A DNA stretch of 14,371 nt from an uncultured Chloroflexota bacterium (GTDB lineage: Bacteria > Chloroflexota > Anaerolineae > B4-G1 > DUEL01), in the NCBI GenBank assembly GCA_937138275.1, contig CAKZOY010000081.1:1-14371 (forward strand). The letters are read 5' to 3'. The notes beneath the pieces are model-generated. The model saw nothing but the letters and a program-made list of their open reading frames with translations. It made no database searches and was not told the origin of the DNA. Shown piece after piece: positions 6,443 through 13,736 of this stretch (position 1 is its first letter; each line of letters begins with the position of its first letter). Made by a program: the position numbers and the translations under genes.

Positions 6443-6560
6443 TTTGCCCCGAAGGGGGAATGCCCTCCTATGGCCCCTCTCCTGCGCTGCGGAGAGAGGA
6501 GAAAAGGGGGGGCGGCTTCGCCGCCCCCACATACCCCACACCCCACTCCTTTACGGAGTG
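6443..6560. repeat. Cluster of four small hairpins between divergent promoters
   Basis: Four inverted repeats follow one another: around 6447-6458 (CCCC/GGGG with a GAAG loop); 6477-6482 with 6491-6496 (CTCTCC/GGAGAG); 6508-6516 with 6520-6528 (9-bp GC stem, TTC loop, followed by TTTT on the minus strand); and 6544-6549 with 6555-6560 (CACTCC/GGAGTG). No gene fits here. The region looks like accumulated intergenic palindromic repeats. The third hairpin could act as a minus-strand terminator shielding the operon from read-through, but no minus-strand gene lies to its right. Confidence 0.55.
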
Positions 6561-6593
6561 AATTGCTACGCAAGCCCATTTTTTAAGAGAAAC

Positions 6594-6622
6594 TTGACAT
6601 CCTTCCCCTTTCGTGCTATACT
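6594..6622 (+). promoter_or_regulatory. Strong sigma70-type promoter before the truncated sigma gene
   Basis: A perfect TTGACA (6594-6599), a 17-bp spacer and TATACT (6617-6622) form the best promoter in the window. Transcription would start near 6629, leaving a leader of about 190 nt before the ATG at 6819. The leader has a small possible stem GGGTAG/CTGCCC around 6683-6702 and a palindrome at 6794-6806. The promoter is of housekeeping rather than ECF type, so the gene cluster is probably made constitutively. Confidence 0.75.
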
Positions 6623-6793
6623 GTAAAAAACAGTCGGGGTTCCTGGACCCAAACTTGACCACCATCTTTTTTCCTCACCACTGGGTAGCCGAAAGACTGC
6701 CCATCCATCACTCTGGGTGGTCTGAGGTTATGCTATCCGTAGCCGCACCTCATCGCCTCCATTTCTGCACCCTTCCTGTAACTTTCCGGTTAT

Positions 6794-6806
6794 TGGAATC
6801 ATTCCA
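6794..6806. promoter_or_regulatory. 13-bp palindrome just upstream of the sigma remnant
   Basis: TGGAAT-C-ATTCCA is a perfect 6+1+6 inverted repeat, 12 nt before the ATG at 6819 and well downstream of the promoter. It could be an operator or a weak hairpin near the ribosome site, but a single short palindrome may also be chance. Confidence 0.3.
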
Positions 6807-6818
6807 GGTATAGAGCGT

Positions 6819-7058
6819 ATGTCCGGAAACGCGGATGGCGACCTGGTTCGCCGTGCCCAGCGAGGAGACAAGCGGGCCTTTGGCGAACTGTTCACGCGGT
6901 ATGAGGGCCGCATCTTCGGTTATCTGTATCGGATGGTGGGCGACCACCGCGCCCGATTGACCTTCCGCGACCTCTACGGCCTCCAGGTAATGTGTGGAAG
7001 AGGGACGGCTGATTTGCAGCGCACTGAACGAACTCCTGTCGGCAGAGATGGACGGTGA
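6819..7058 (+). pseudogene. Truncated ECF sigma factor (N-terminal fragment)
   Basis: The first 45 codons read as a normal ECF sigma start: DLVRRAQRGDKRAFGELFTRYEGRIFGYLYRMVGDHRA, the opening of region 2. At about 6954 homology stops. The region 2.3/2.4 (AEDLTQE-like) block and all of region 4 are missing, and the frame continues into unrelated sequence (RLTFRDLYGLQVMCGR) that overlaps the anti-sigma gene in another frame until 7058. In the third frame, PPGNVWKRDG then TGA (7010-7012) overlaps the anti-sigma start and might be the original sigma C-terminus. This would fit an internal deletion of roughly 130-150 codons. The piece cannot bind promoter DNA. An assembly collapse is the alternative. 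The ribosome site is weak. Confidence 0.75.
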
Positions 7059-8478
7059 ACTGGACCGGGCCACCCGCCGACGGGTGCAGCAGCACGTTGC
7101 TACCTGCCCGGTTTGCCAGCGCACCCGCCGGGAACTCCTGACCGTCTCCAGCCTGCTGGCGACGCTGGCCCCCGTCCTGCCCCCACCGCTCCTTCGGGCG
7201 CGCTTTCTGGAACGATTGGCCCAACTCCCCGATCCTCCCTCTCCTCCGCCCCCACCCGGCCCCCCGACCCGTCCCCGGTCCTTGCCCCTGGGCCCCGAAT
7301 TCTGGGCCGGAGCAGCGGGGGGCGTGGCCCTTTTTCTCCTCCTGCTGGTCCTGCTGATTCTGGCGGCGCGCGCTTTCCCCATCGGTGCCCTTTTTCCCTC
7401 TCCAACCCCATTTCCTACCCTTCTCCCCCCTCTACCCACCGGGACCCCCTCCCCGGAGGAACCGACCGTCCCGCTTTCCCCTGTTCCGTCGCCCTGGGCC
7501 ACACCCACGCCCCCGTGTGTGCCGGATGCCGATTGGGTGGCCGATGTGACCGTCCCCGATAACACCGTCTTCGCCCCGGGAGCGGTCTTCACCAAGACCT
7601 GGCGATTGCGCAATTCCGGCACCTGTGCCTGGGACTCGGGGACAACGCTGGTCCTCATTTCGGGGGACGGGATGGGCGGGCCGGCGTCGGTGCCGGTGGG
7701 GACGGTAGCCCCCGGCGCCACCGTGGATGTGCGCGTGAACCTGAAGGCGCCATCCATCCCGGGGACGTACCGGGGCAACTGGCAGTTGCAGGCCGCCAAC
7801 GGCACCCGCTTCGGTGCCATCCTCTACGTCCAGATTGTCGTGCCAACTCCGGCAATAAACACGCCTCTTCCTACCCCAACGTTTACCTCCATTCCCACAT
7901 TCCCCCCGACGCGAACCCCGATACCCTCCGCGTGTGCTATCCCTGTGAATCCGATGCTTCAATCGGCGCTGACCCGTCTCCAGAGCCTCTATCCGACCTA
8001 TGATCTGGGCTGCCCAACGCAGGCGTCCTTCACCATCGGCGGGGCCTTCCAGGATTTCTTCGCCAATGTGGAGAACCCCGATCCCCGTACCCACTACCTC
8101 AGCCTGATGGTCTGGCGGTCGGATAACGGGGAAATCTATGTCATTGACGGGCAAGATACGAATGCTTCCCAGGGCGCGCTGCGGGTCTACACCGACACCT
8201 GGGATGAGACGCAACCGCCCATCTATCCGAAGTGTGCGAATATGAGACCGCCCACCGGCTACCTGTTGCCCGTCCGGGGATTCGGTAAGGTCTGGTGTAT
8301 GAACGGGTTATGGGACCCCATCGGCTGGCCGAACGAGGCGGAGAAAGGGGTCAACCTGCTGATCCAGCCGATGCAGGGTGGGCTGCTCCTGAAGGTGAGC
8401 GGCCCGATCCCGATGGGCTACCTGATCGCGCTGGACTACCGGGCAATGTGGGCAGTGACGGTGATGACAGCACCATAG
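6994..8478 (+). CDS. Zinc-finger anti-sigma factor with extracellular NBR1-type Ig and RGFGKxW domains
   Basis: This 494-residue transmembrane protein has an N-terminal zinc-binding anti-sigma domain with Cys8, His34, Cys38 and Cys41 (HVATCPVC, the HxxxCxxC signature) expected to clamp an ECF sigma factor. A Pro-rich stretch (78-99) leads to one TM helix (about 104-129) and a second Pro/Thr-rich spacer (133-175). Outside the membrane lies an NBR1-type Ig-like domain (178-284: WVADVTVPDNT, FTKTWRLRNSGTCAWDSGT, PGTYRGNWQLQAANGTRFG). After another PT linker comes a C-terminal domain (about 320-494) with VYTDTWDE and PVRGFGKVW. The GTG start is needed to include zinc ligand Cys8; CCAGGT lies 6-7 nt upstream. 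Its cognate sigma gene directly upstream is broken. The Ig and C-terminal domains recur in the next gene. It probably senses a surface ligand, but this is inferred. Confidence 0.85.
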   Translation: MEEGRLICSALNELLSAEMDGELDRATRRRVQQHVATCPVCQRTRRELLTVSSLLATLAPVLPPPLLRARFLERLAQLPDPPSPPPPPGPPTRPRSLPLGPEFWAGAAGGVALFLLLLVLLILAARAFPIGALFPSPTPFPTLLPPLPTGTPSPEEPTVPLSPVPSPWATPTPPCVPDADWVADVTVPDNTVFAPGAVFTKTWRLRNSGTCAWDSGTTLVLISGDGMGGPASVPVGTVAPGATVDVRVNLKAPSIPGTYRGNWQLQAANGTRFGAILYVQIVVPTPAINTPLPTPTFTSIPTFPPTRTPIPSACAIPVNPMLQSALTRLQSLYPTYDLGCPTQASFTIGGAFQDFFANVENPDPRTHYLSLMVWRSDNGEIYVIDGQDTNASQGALRVYTDTWDETQPPIYPKCANMRPPTGYLLPVRGFGKVWCMNGLWDPIGWPNEAEKGVNLLIQPMQGGLLLKVSGPIPMGYLIALDYRAMWAVTVMTAP

Positions 8479-8625
8479 GAAGGGAGCAGCCACAGCAAAG
8501 TCATCCCCAAACTCACCTTCAGCCCCTGTAACAAAGACAGCCTCTCCGACGTTTCAGGGATAGAGGGCGGCATGAAGTGCTTTTCGCCCAAATGAACCGA
8601 AATTTCACAAGTTAAGGAGGAAAAC
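8479..8625 (+). other. Spacer between anti-sigma and lipoprotein genes
   Basis: These 147 nt contain the strong ribosome binding site AAGGAGG (8614-8620) of the lipoprotein gene. I see no terminator hairpin and no clear promoter. Co-transcription with the anti-sigma gene is therefore the simplest reading. Confidence 0.4.
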
Positions 8626-10035
8626 ATGATCCGAGAACACCGTATCCCTGTTCTGATGGCCCTTCTGGCTATCTTCCTGCTGGCCTGTGGACCTGTCGCC
8701 ACGGTGGTCGTCACGGCGACGCCCGAGCCCACCCCGGCCACCGGGACGACCCCGCCACCGGCGACCCCCGCGCCGCCGAGTGCAGCGCCGCCGACGGAGG
8801 CTCCCCCGGAGCCCACCACCGCCGCAGGCTGCACTCTGGGCGCCCGCTGGGTCGCCGATGTAACCGTCCCCGATAACACCCCGTTCGCCCCCGGCACGGC
8901 CTTCGTCAAGACCTGGCGCATTCGCAACAGCGGCACCTGCAACTGGGAACCGGGGACGCAACTGGTCTTCGTCTCCGGCAACCCGATGGGCGGGCCGGCG
9001 GCGGTGAGTGTGCCCGCCACGGCCGCCGGGGCGCAGACAGATATCAGCGTGAATCTCACCGCACCGGCCGTTCCGGGAACCTACCGGGGCAACTGGCAGT
9101 TGCAGGCTCCCGATGGTACCCGCTTCGGGGCGGTGATCTGGGTACAGATTGTCGTGCCCGGACCGACGACCCCGGCGCCGGTATGTGCCCCACCCGCCTG
9201 CGCCACCGGCGAAGTCCTCCATTGCCCGGGCACTTGCCCCGGAGGATGTGGGGTGGTGTGCGTCACGCCGACCCGCCCACCGTCGGCACTGGCGATCCTG
9301 TCGTTCACCGTCAGCGCCGAGGACCTTCCCCCGGCCGGCAAGCGGCTGACGTTCCGCTGGCGGACGACGGGAGCGACCAGCGCCACCATCTGGAGCAGCA
9401 CACAGATGCGCTCCCCCCGGTCCTGGGCCGCGACGCCGACCAACGAGGGCTCCCTCACGGTGGAGGTCCCGCTCACTTTCTATCGTGACCCGCGGATGAC
9501 CCTGGTGGCCCGGGATACCGCGGGCAATGAGGTCTCCGCCTCCGTGGACGTCCCATGGGCATGTCGCTACTCGTACTTTTTCCCCACCGACAGCCGTGCC
9601 TGCCCGGCCTACGAGGCCAGCGCCACCTGGGCGGCGGAAGAATCCTTTGAGCGTGGGCGGATGATCTGGCTGCAGGAGGTGCGGACGGAGTCCGCGGTGT
9701 ACCCGAAGGTCATCCTGGTGTTCTACAACGACGGCCGATTTGAAAAACATCCAGACACATGGACAGAGGGAGAGCCGGAGAGCGACCCGTCCATCGTGCC
9801 TCCGGCGGGGTTGTATCAGCCCATTCGCGGGTTCGGCAAACTCTGGCGCACGAACGCCGCTGTGCGGGACCGTCTGGGCTGGGCGACGGCCCCCGAACAG
9901 GGGTTCAACACGTTCTGGCAGATGCAGATGGCCGAGTCCATCGGCATCCCTTTCTTCGTGCGCCGTATAGACGGCCGGGTAATCCGCGCGGCCGGCTGGG
10001 ATATGGGATCGGGGTCCTGGCAGGAGGTGCCCTGA
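8626..10035 (+). CDS. Secreted lipoprotein with NBR1-type Ig, Cys-rich linker and RGFGKxW domains
   Basis: This 469-residue lipoprotein has a type II signal peptide ending in the lipobox LLAC (acylated Cys21), then a Pro/Thr/Ala linker (30-67). An NBR1-type Ig-like domain (70-178: WVADVTVPDNTPFAPG, KTWRIRNSGTCNWEPGT, GTYRGNWQLQAPDGTRFG) follows and is very close to that of the preceding anti-sigma factor. Next come a six-Cys linker (187-212, CPGTCPGGCG), a second Ig/FN3-like beta domain (221-312), and a C-terminal domain (314-469) with FERGRMIWLQ, PDTWTEGEPE, PIRGFGKLW and LGWATAPEQGF. The LGW part recalls cell-wall-associated LGFP repeats, by eye only. The ATG has a near-ideal AAGGAGG (8614-8620). 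No enzyme motif is seen, so a binding or scaffold role on the cell surface is likely. It may be a ligand or competitor of the anti-sigma receptor. Confidence 0.85.
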   Translation: MIREHRIPVLMALLAIFLLACGPVATVVVTATPEPTPATGTTPPPATPAPPSAAPPTEAPPEPTTAAGCTLGARWVADVTVPDNTPFAPGTAFVKTWRIRNSGTCNWEPGTQLVFVSGNPMGGPAAVSVPATAAGAQTDISVNLTAPAVPGTYRGNWQLQAPDGTRFGAVIWVQIVVPGPTTPAPVCAPPACATGEVLHCPGTCPGGCGVVCVTPTRPPSALAILSFTVSAEDLPPAGKRLTFRWRTTGATSATIWSSTQMRSPRSWAATPTNEGSLTVEVPLTFYRDPRMTLVARDTAGNEVSASVDVPWACRYSYFFPTDSRACPAYEASATWAAEESFERGRMIWLQEVRTESAVYPKVILVFYNDGRFEKHPDTWTEGEPESDPSIVPPAGLYQPIRGFGKLWRTNAAVRDRLGWATAPEQGFNTFWQMQMAESIGIPFFVRRIDGRVIRAAGWDMGSGSWQEVP

Positions 10036-10147
10036 AACCACGCGGGGTTTCGCCTGAGGTAGGGCGAACCCAGGGATCCCCGCTCCGGCCAGCGGGTAGC
10101 GAGTGTCCACCGGCAGAGAAGGGCCGGACTCCCTGCTCCCAAGCAGG
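10034..10147 (+). promoter_or_regulatory. Hairpin-rich leader of the first beta-helix gene, partly covering its ribosome site
   Basis: Several 6-bp stems lie in this gap. GAAACC/GGTTTC (10034-10039 with 10046-10051) overlaps the lipoprotein stop and is mutually exclusive with TTCGCC/GGCGAA just after it. CCCGCT/AGCGGG pairs 10079-10084 with 10091-10096. CCTGCT/AGCAGG pairs 10132-10137 with 10142-10147 around a 4-nt loop. The last stem takes in half of the AGGAGG (10145-10150) that serves the GTG at 10159, so it could restrain translation. No T-tract follows the first hairpins, so termination is doubtful. Confidence 0.4.
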
Positions 10148-10158
10148 AGGGATAATCT

Positions 10159-12081
10159 GTGAAAGGGAAACTGTTTCTGAGCATAGGGCTGGCTGTGCTG
10201 GTCCTGGCACTGGGGCTGCTTATCTGGAGCGTGCCGCCGACAACCCGGGCCAGCGGCGAGACGTTCCTCGTCAACACAGCCTCCGACGCCCCCGACAACA
10301 ACATCGGGAACTGCTTGTGTCAAACGGCCGGCGGTGGGTGCAGCCTGCGCGCGGCCATCCAGGAGGCCAACGCCTGCTCCGGCGCGCAGACGATCCGGTT
10401 CAACGCTCCCATGGTTATCTCGCCTGCCACGGCGCTGCCCGCGCTCACGGACAATGGCACGGTGATTGACGGCAGCGATCGGTGGCTGTCCAGCGAGGGC
10501 TATGACTATCCTGGCGTGATACTGTATGGGAGATTGAACTCGTTCAACGGCCTGGAGATCACGGCGTCCAACTGTGCCGTCCGCGGCATCCAGATCGTCT
10601 ACTTCGGCCAGCACGGCGTGCAGGTGTATGGCGGTGCAAAGGGTAACGTCATTGGCGGGTGGGGCGCACGCCAGCGCAACATCATCTCGGGCAACGGGTG
10701 TAACGGCGTGCGGATCGAGGGCGCGACCACGACGGGCAACACCGTGGCCCGCAACTATATCGGCACTGGCCCGCGTGGCCTGAACGCCGTGGGCAACGGC
10801 TGTCACGGTGTCAGCATCTGGGAGGGAGCAGACAACCTGGTCGTCGAGAACCTGATCTCCGGCAACACCTGGAGCGGTGTGGCCGTTGATTACGTGGACA
10901 GCGGCCTGATCGGCGACAATCGGATCGGCCTGACCGTTGACGACCGGGCGCTGGGCAACGGCTTCTACGGCGTCCATGTCACCCATGACTCCGCGCCCAA
11001 CATCTCGTACAATGAGATCGCCTTCAACGCCCGCGGCATCCACATAGATACGGCCAGCGCCCCGTGGATCCATCACAACACCATCTACAGCAACAACGCC
11101 AGCAATGCAGGCACCGGTTCAGGACGCGGGGGTGGCATTTACTGCTCCATTGCCCAGCCCCTCATTGTCAGCAATGTCATCACGAACAATGTCGCCTATA
11201 CGGGCACCGATAGACCGGGCTTCGGCGGCGGCCTCTATCTCCTGGGCTGTGACGGCGCCCGGCTCAATGACAACACGGTAGTCAGCAACACAGCCAACAC
11301 TGTCGTCGAGGGTAGGGGCGGCGGCCTCTATGTCAGCGATGGTGATGCCATCGTGTCTGGCAACACCATCATGAGCAACACCGCCGGCGCGGATATCAGC
11401 AGCCGGGGCGGCGGCCTCCACCTCGTGCGTAGCGACGCTACCGTCAGAAACAACACCATCCTTGGGAACGTTGCTGCCGTTGGCAGCAGAGGCTTTGGCG
11501 GTGGCCTGTATCTCTATCACCGCAACGCTATAGTGGACGGCAACCTCATCGCCGGCAACAGTGCTAGCTATGGGAACCTGGAAAGTGAAAACAGCGCCTC
11601 ATTCACTGTGACCAATAACATCATTGTCCAGAATGCAGGAAATGGCGTGTATATATGGGCCACCGAGCCTTCCTATGGGCTGCTGATCAACAACACCATC
11701 GCCCACAACTCCGGCTCCGGCATCTATTTGTACAATGCTTCCCTGGAACTGGACAACACCATCGTGGCATTCAACAGTGAATATGGTCTGTATCTCGACG
11801 GTTATGTCTTGATTGACTGGCCCAACGTGCGCAATGACGTGTGGGGAAACTCCGCCGGCCCCTCCAACATACACCTTGACTACTACCTGACGCAGGACCC
11901 GCGGTTTTTCGGTGTCGGGCAGTACGCCCTGCGCGCCGGCTCGCCGTGCATAGATAGGGGCAGAGGCCGCATCTCCACTTCGTACAACGGCCTCTCGCGC
12001 CCGCAGGGGGCGGGGCACGACATCGGCGCCTACGAGATGGCCCCGCCGAACTACCTGCCGCTGGTGCTGCGGAACTTCTAA
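10159..12081 (+). CDS. Secreted right-handed beta-helix protein with YLPLVLRN tail
   Basis: This 640-residue exported protein has a signal peptide at 1-31 (KGK then a long hydrophobic core, cleavage near TTRASG). CSLRAAIQEANA (61-72) is a motif common near the N-terminus of secreted beta-helix proteins. The body is rich in parallel beta-helix coils of the N-x-I-x-x-N type (NIISGNGCNGVRI, NNTIAHNSGSGIYLYN). Five Gly-rich turns of the xGGG(L/I)Y kind recur about every 30 residues between 324 and 451. SPCIDRG and DIGAYE (596-625) are the usual closing motifs of this family. The protein ends NYLPLVLRNF. No catalytic residues of pectate lyase or hydrolase type were identified, so a carbohydrate-binding or adhesin role is as likely as an enzyme. 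GTG start with AGGAGG at 10145-10150. Confidence 0.85.
   Translation: MKGKLFLSIGLAVLVLALGLLIWSVPPTTRASGETFLVNTASDAPDNNIGNCLCQTAGGGCSLRAAIQEANACSGAQTIRFNAPMVISPATALPALTDNGTVIDGSDRWLSSEGYDYPGVILYGRLNSFNGLEITASNCAVRGIQIVYFGQHGVQVYGGAKGNVIGGWGARQRNIISGNGCNGVRIEGATTTGNTVARNYIGTGPRGLNAVGNGCHGVSIWEGADNLVVENLISGNTWSGVAVDYVDSGLIGDNRIGLTVDDRALGNGFYGVHVTHDSAPNISYNEIAFNARGIHIDTASAPWIHHNTIYSNNASNAGTGSGRGGGIYCSIAQPLIVSNVITNNVAYTGTDRPGFGGGLYLLGCDGARLNDNTVVSNTANTVVEGRGGGLYVSDGDAIVSGNTIMSNTAGADISSRGGGLHLVRSDATVRNNTILGNVAAVGSRGFGGGLYLYHRNAIVDGNLIAGNSASYGNLESENSASFTVTNNIIVQNAGNGVYIWATEPSYGLLINNTIAHNSGSGIYLYNASLELDNTIVAFNSEYGLYLDGYVLIDWPNVRNDVWGNSAGPSNIHLDYYLTQDPRFFGVGQYALRAGSPCIDRGRGRISTSYNGLSRPQGAGHDIGAYEMAPPNYLPLVLRNF
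11128..11511 (+). repeat. Tandem ~30-residue Gly-rich beta-helix coils
   Basis: Within the first beta-helix gene, the motif (R/F)GGG(L/I)(Y/H) recurs at residues 324, 355, 386, 416 and 446, a spacing of 30-31 residues (90-93 bp). The nucleotide core GGCGGCGGCCTCTA or near variants recurs with it. The units are diverged apart from this core, so this is structural repetition rather than a fresh duplication. Confidence 0.7.
12049..12078 (+). other. C-terminal YLPLVLRN tail, first copy
   Basis: Codons for NYLPLVLRNF directly before the stop of the first beta-helix gene, preceded by APP. The same eight residues YLPLVLRN end the next protein at 13707-13730. Such tails recur, as far as I remember, in many secreted Chloroflexota proteins. 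The tail is too short for a membrane anchor and carries no LPXTG motif. Confidence 0.6.
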
Positions 12082-12101
12082 GCAGGAGAAGGAGGCGGGG
12101 G

Positions 12102-13736
12102 ATGAGTGAAACCCGCGCGACTTTCCCCGCCCCCCAGCCACAACACATCACCCTGGAGAAACAAATGCAAACCAAAACTATGATCGGAATTTCTGCTCTC
12201 GCCCTGGGGCTGGCCTCGCTGCTGGCCCTGTTGCTGGTCCTATCCCCTGCCCGTGCCGCCGATACGACCCGGTATGTGGCGACGACAGGGCGCAATTTTA
12301 TTCCCATCGGTGGGGGACCCTTTATGATCAACGATTGTAAAATAATCACCGATCCTTGCCGCACCGTCCAGCACGCCGTCAACCGGGCCGATCCGGGCGA
12401 TGAAATCCGCGTCGCCACGGGGGTCTATACCGGCGTGCAGGCGACCCAGGGGATGACCCAGGTGGTGTACATTGACAAATCGGTGACGATCCGCGGCGGC
12501 TACACGACCACCAACTGGGCGACGCCCTATCCGCTCACCCAGCCGACCGTGCTGGATGCACAGGGGCTGGGGCGGGTAGTGGTCATCAGCGGCAGTATCG
12601 CTCCCACGCTGGAGGGCTTTATCCTCACCCGCGGCGACGCCAACGGGCAACCCACAGGATGCGCGACCGGCCACGGTGCACCGGCCGGCTGCGGTGGGGG
12701 CATCTTTATCAATGAGTCCAGCCCACTCATTGTGAACAACGTCATCACGGGCAACATCGCAACGGACACCTTCGGCAGGACTGGCTATGGCGGCGGGCTG
12801 TATCTCCGGAGCGCGAGCGGGGCGGTCATCAGCGGAAACGTCATCATCAGCAACGTCGCGAATCTCAACGGGTACGGCGACGGCGGTGGGCTATATCTGG
12901 ACCAGAGCAGTGCCCAGGTGCGCGCCAATCAGATTCTCAGCAACTATGCGACCGGCATCAGTAACTTTGGCTGGGGCGGGGGGATCTCTGTGGACTATGG
13001 AGCGCCAACAGTTGAGAACAATATATTGCGCGGTAACCGAGCCAATCCCGCCGGAATGCAACGCGGCGCTGCTCTTCACACCTACAACGACTCCGGCCTA
13101 TACCGGTCCAACATCATAGGCGACAATGCCGGAGAAAGCGCCGTGTGTCTGCAAGGAAGCAGGGCGCGGCTGGAAAGCAACTGGGTGATCAGCAACACCG
13201 CCGCGGTGGGGGTAGAACTCTTCACCAGTTCCGGGACAGGCCCGCTGTTGATCAACAACATCATCGCCCGCAGCGGCACAACGGCGACTATCCGCGCGAT
13301 ATGGACGAGCGGTTCAGCGATTCAGGCTCAGTTGCTCCACAACACGCTGGTCGGATCGGGCATCGGCAGCGGCATCTATGTGACCGGGTCCGCCACCCTG
13401 TTCCTGACCAACACCATCATCGTCAGTCACACCTGGGGGATCACCAGCGTCACTCCGGCCAGCGCCACGGTGAACGCCGATCACACCCTGTTCTGGGCCA
13501 ACATGTCCCCCGGCATCCAGGGCACGAACCCGGTCAACGGCGACCCGCGCTTTGTAAACCCGGCGGGCGGCGATTATCACATCAGCGCAGGTTCTGCGGC
13601 GCAGGATGCTGGCGCAACGACGGCGATCACGGCCGACATAGACGGCGACCGGCGGCCCATCGGCGCGGCACCGGACATCGGCGCCGATGAGCGGCGGATG
13701 TACGTATATCTGCCGCTGGTGTTGCGGAATGATTAG
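12102..13736 (+). CDS. Second secreted right-handed beta-helix protein with YLPLVLRN tail
   Basis: This 544-residue protein is similar in plan to its neighbour. A signal peptide core lies at about 28-48 with probable cleavage after SPARA (52). CRTVQHAVNRADPGDEIRVATGVYTG (86-111) is the usual entry motif of DUF1565-like parallel beta-helix proteins. Coils with CGGGIFI, YGGGLYL, DGGGLYL and WGGGISV follow (197-296). The closing block DPRFVNPAGGDYHISAGSAAQDAG...DIGADE (481-530) is also characteristic. The end is YVYLPLVLRND. Two starts compete: ATG 12102 with an ideal GGAGG at 12091-12095, and ATG 12165 (residue 22) with GGAGAA at 12155-12160. The second gives a signal peptide of normal length. 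It lies 20 nt after the first beta-helix gene and is probably co-transcribed with it. Function is unknown; surface attachment or polysaccharide binding are guesses. Confidence 0.85.
   Translation: MSETRATFPAPQPQHITLEKQMQTKTMIGISALALGLASLLALLLVLSPARAADTTRYVATTGRNFIPIGGGPFMINDCKIITDPCRTVQHAVNRADPGDEIRVATGVYTGVQATQGMTQVVYIDKSVTIRGGYTTTNWATPYPLTQPTVLDAQGLGRVVVISGSIAPTLEGFILTRGDANGQPTGCATGHGAPAGCGGGIFINESSPLIVNNVITGNIATDTFGRTGYGGGLYLRSASGAVISGNVIISNVANLNGYGDGGGLYLDQSSAQVRANQILSNYATGISNFGWGGGISVDYGAPTVENNILRGNRANPAGMQRGAALHTYNDSGLYRSNIIGDNAGESAVCLQGSRARLESNWVISNTAAVGVELFTSSGTGPLLINNIIARSGTTATIRAIWTSGSAIQAQLLHNTLVGSGIGSGIYVTGSATLFLTNTIIVSHTWGITSVTPASATVNADHTLFWANMSPGIQGTNPVNGDPRFVNPAGGDYHISAGSAAQDAGATTAITADIDGDRRPIGAAPDIGADERRMYVYLPLVLRND
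13701..13733 (+). other. C-terminal YLPLVLRN tail, second copy
   Basis: Codons for YVYLPLVLRND just before the stop, after a short ERRM linker that follows the DIGADE closing motif. It matches the tail of the upstream gene in protein sequence, with different codons in places (TTG for CTG, AAT for AAC), so it is conserved rather than freshly copied. Confidence 0.6.

Noticed and set aside
6508..6528. Intrinsic terminator on the minus strand (GC stem followed by TTTT)
   Set aside because: There is no minus-strand gene to its right to terminate, and the T-run is short. It is kept only as part of the hairpin cluster.
8527..8551. ECF-like promoter (TGTAAC ... CGACG) before the lipoprotein gene
   Set aside because: The spacer is only about 14 bp and neither box is a strong match. 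A single degenerate hit is not evidence.
8605..11076. An 823-codon open frame on the minus strand, the longest in the window
   Set aside because: It runs opposite the lipoprotein and the first beta-helix gene, both of which have clear domains, signal peptides and ribosome sites. Its translation is low-complexity and matches no family. Long antisense frames are expected in GC-rich codon-biased DNA.
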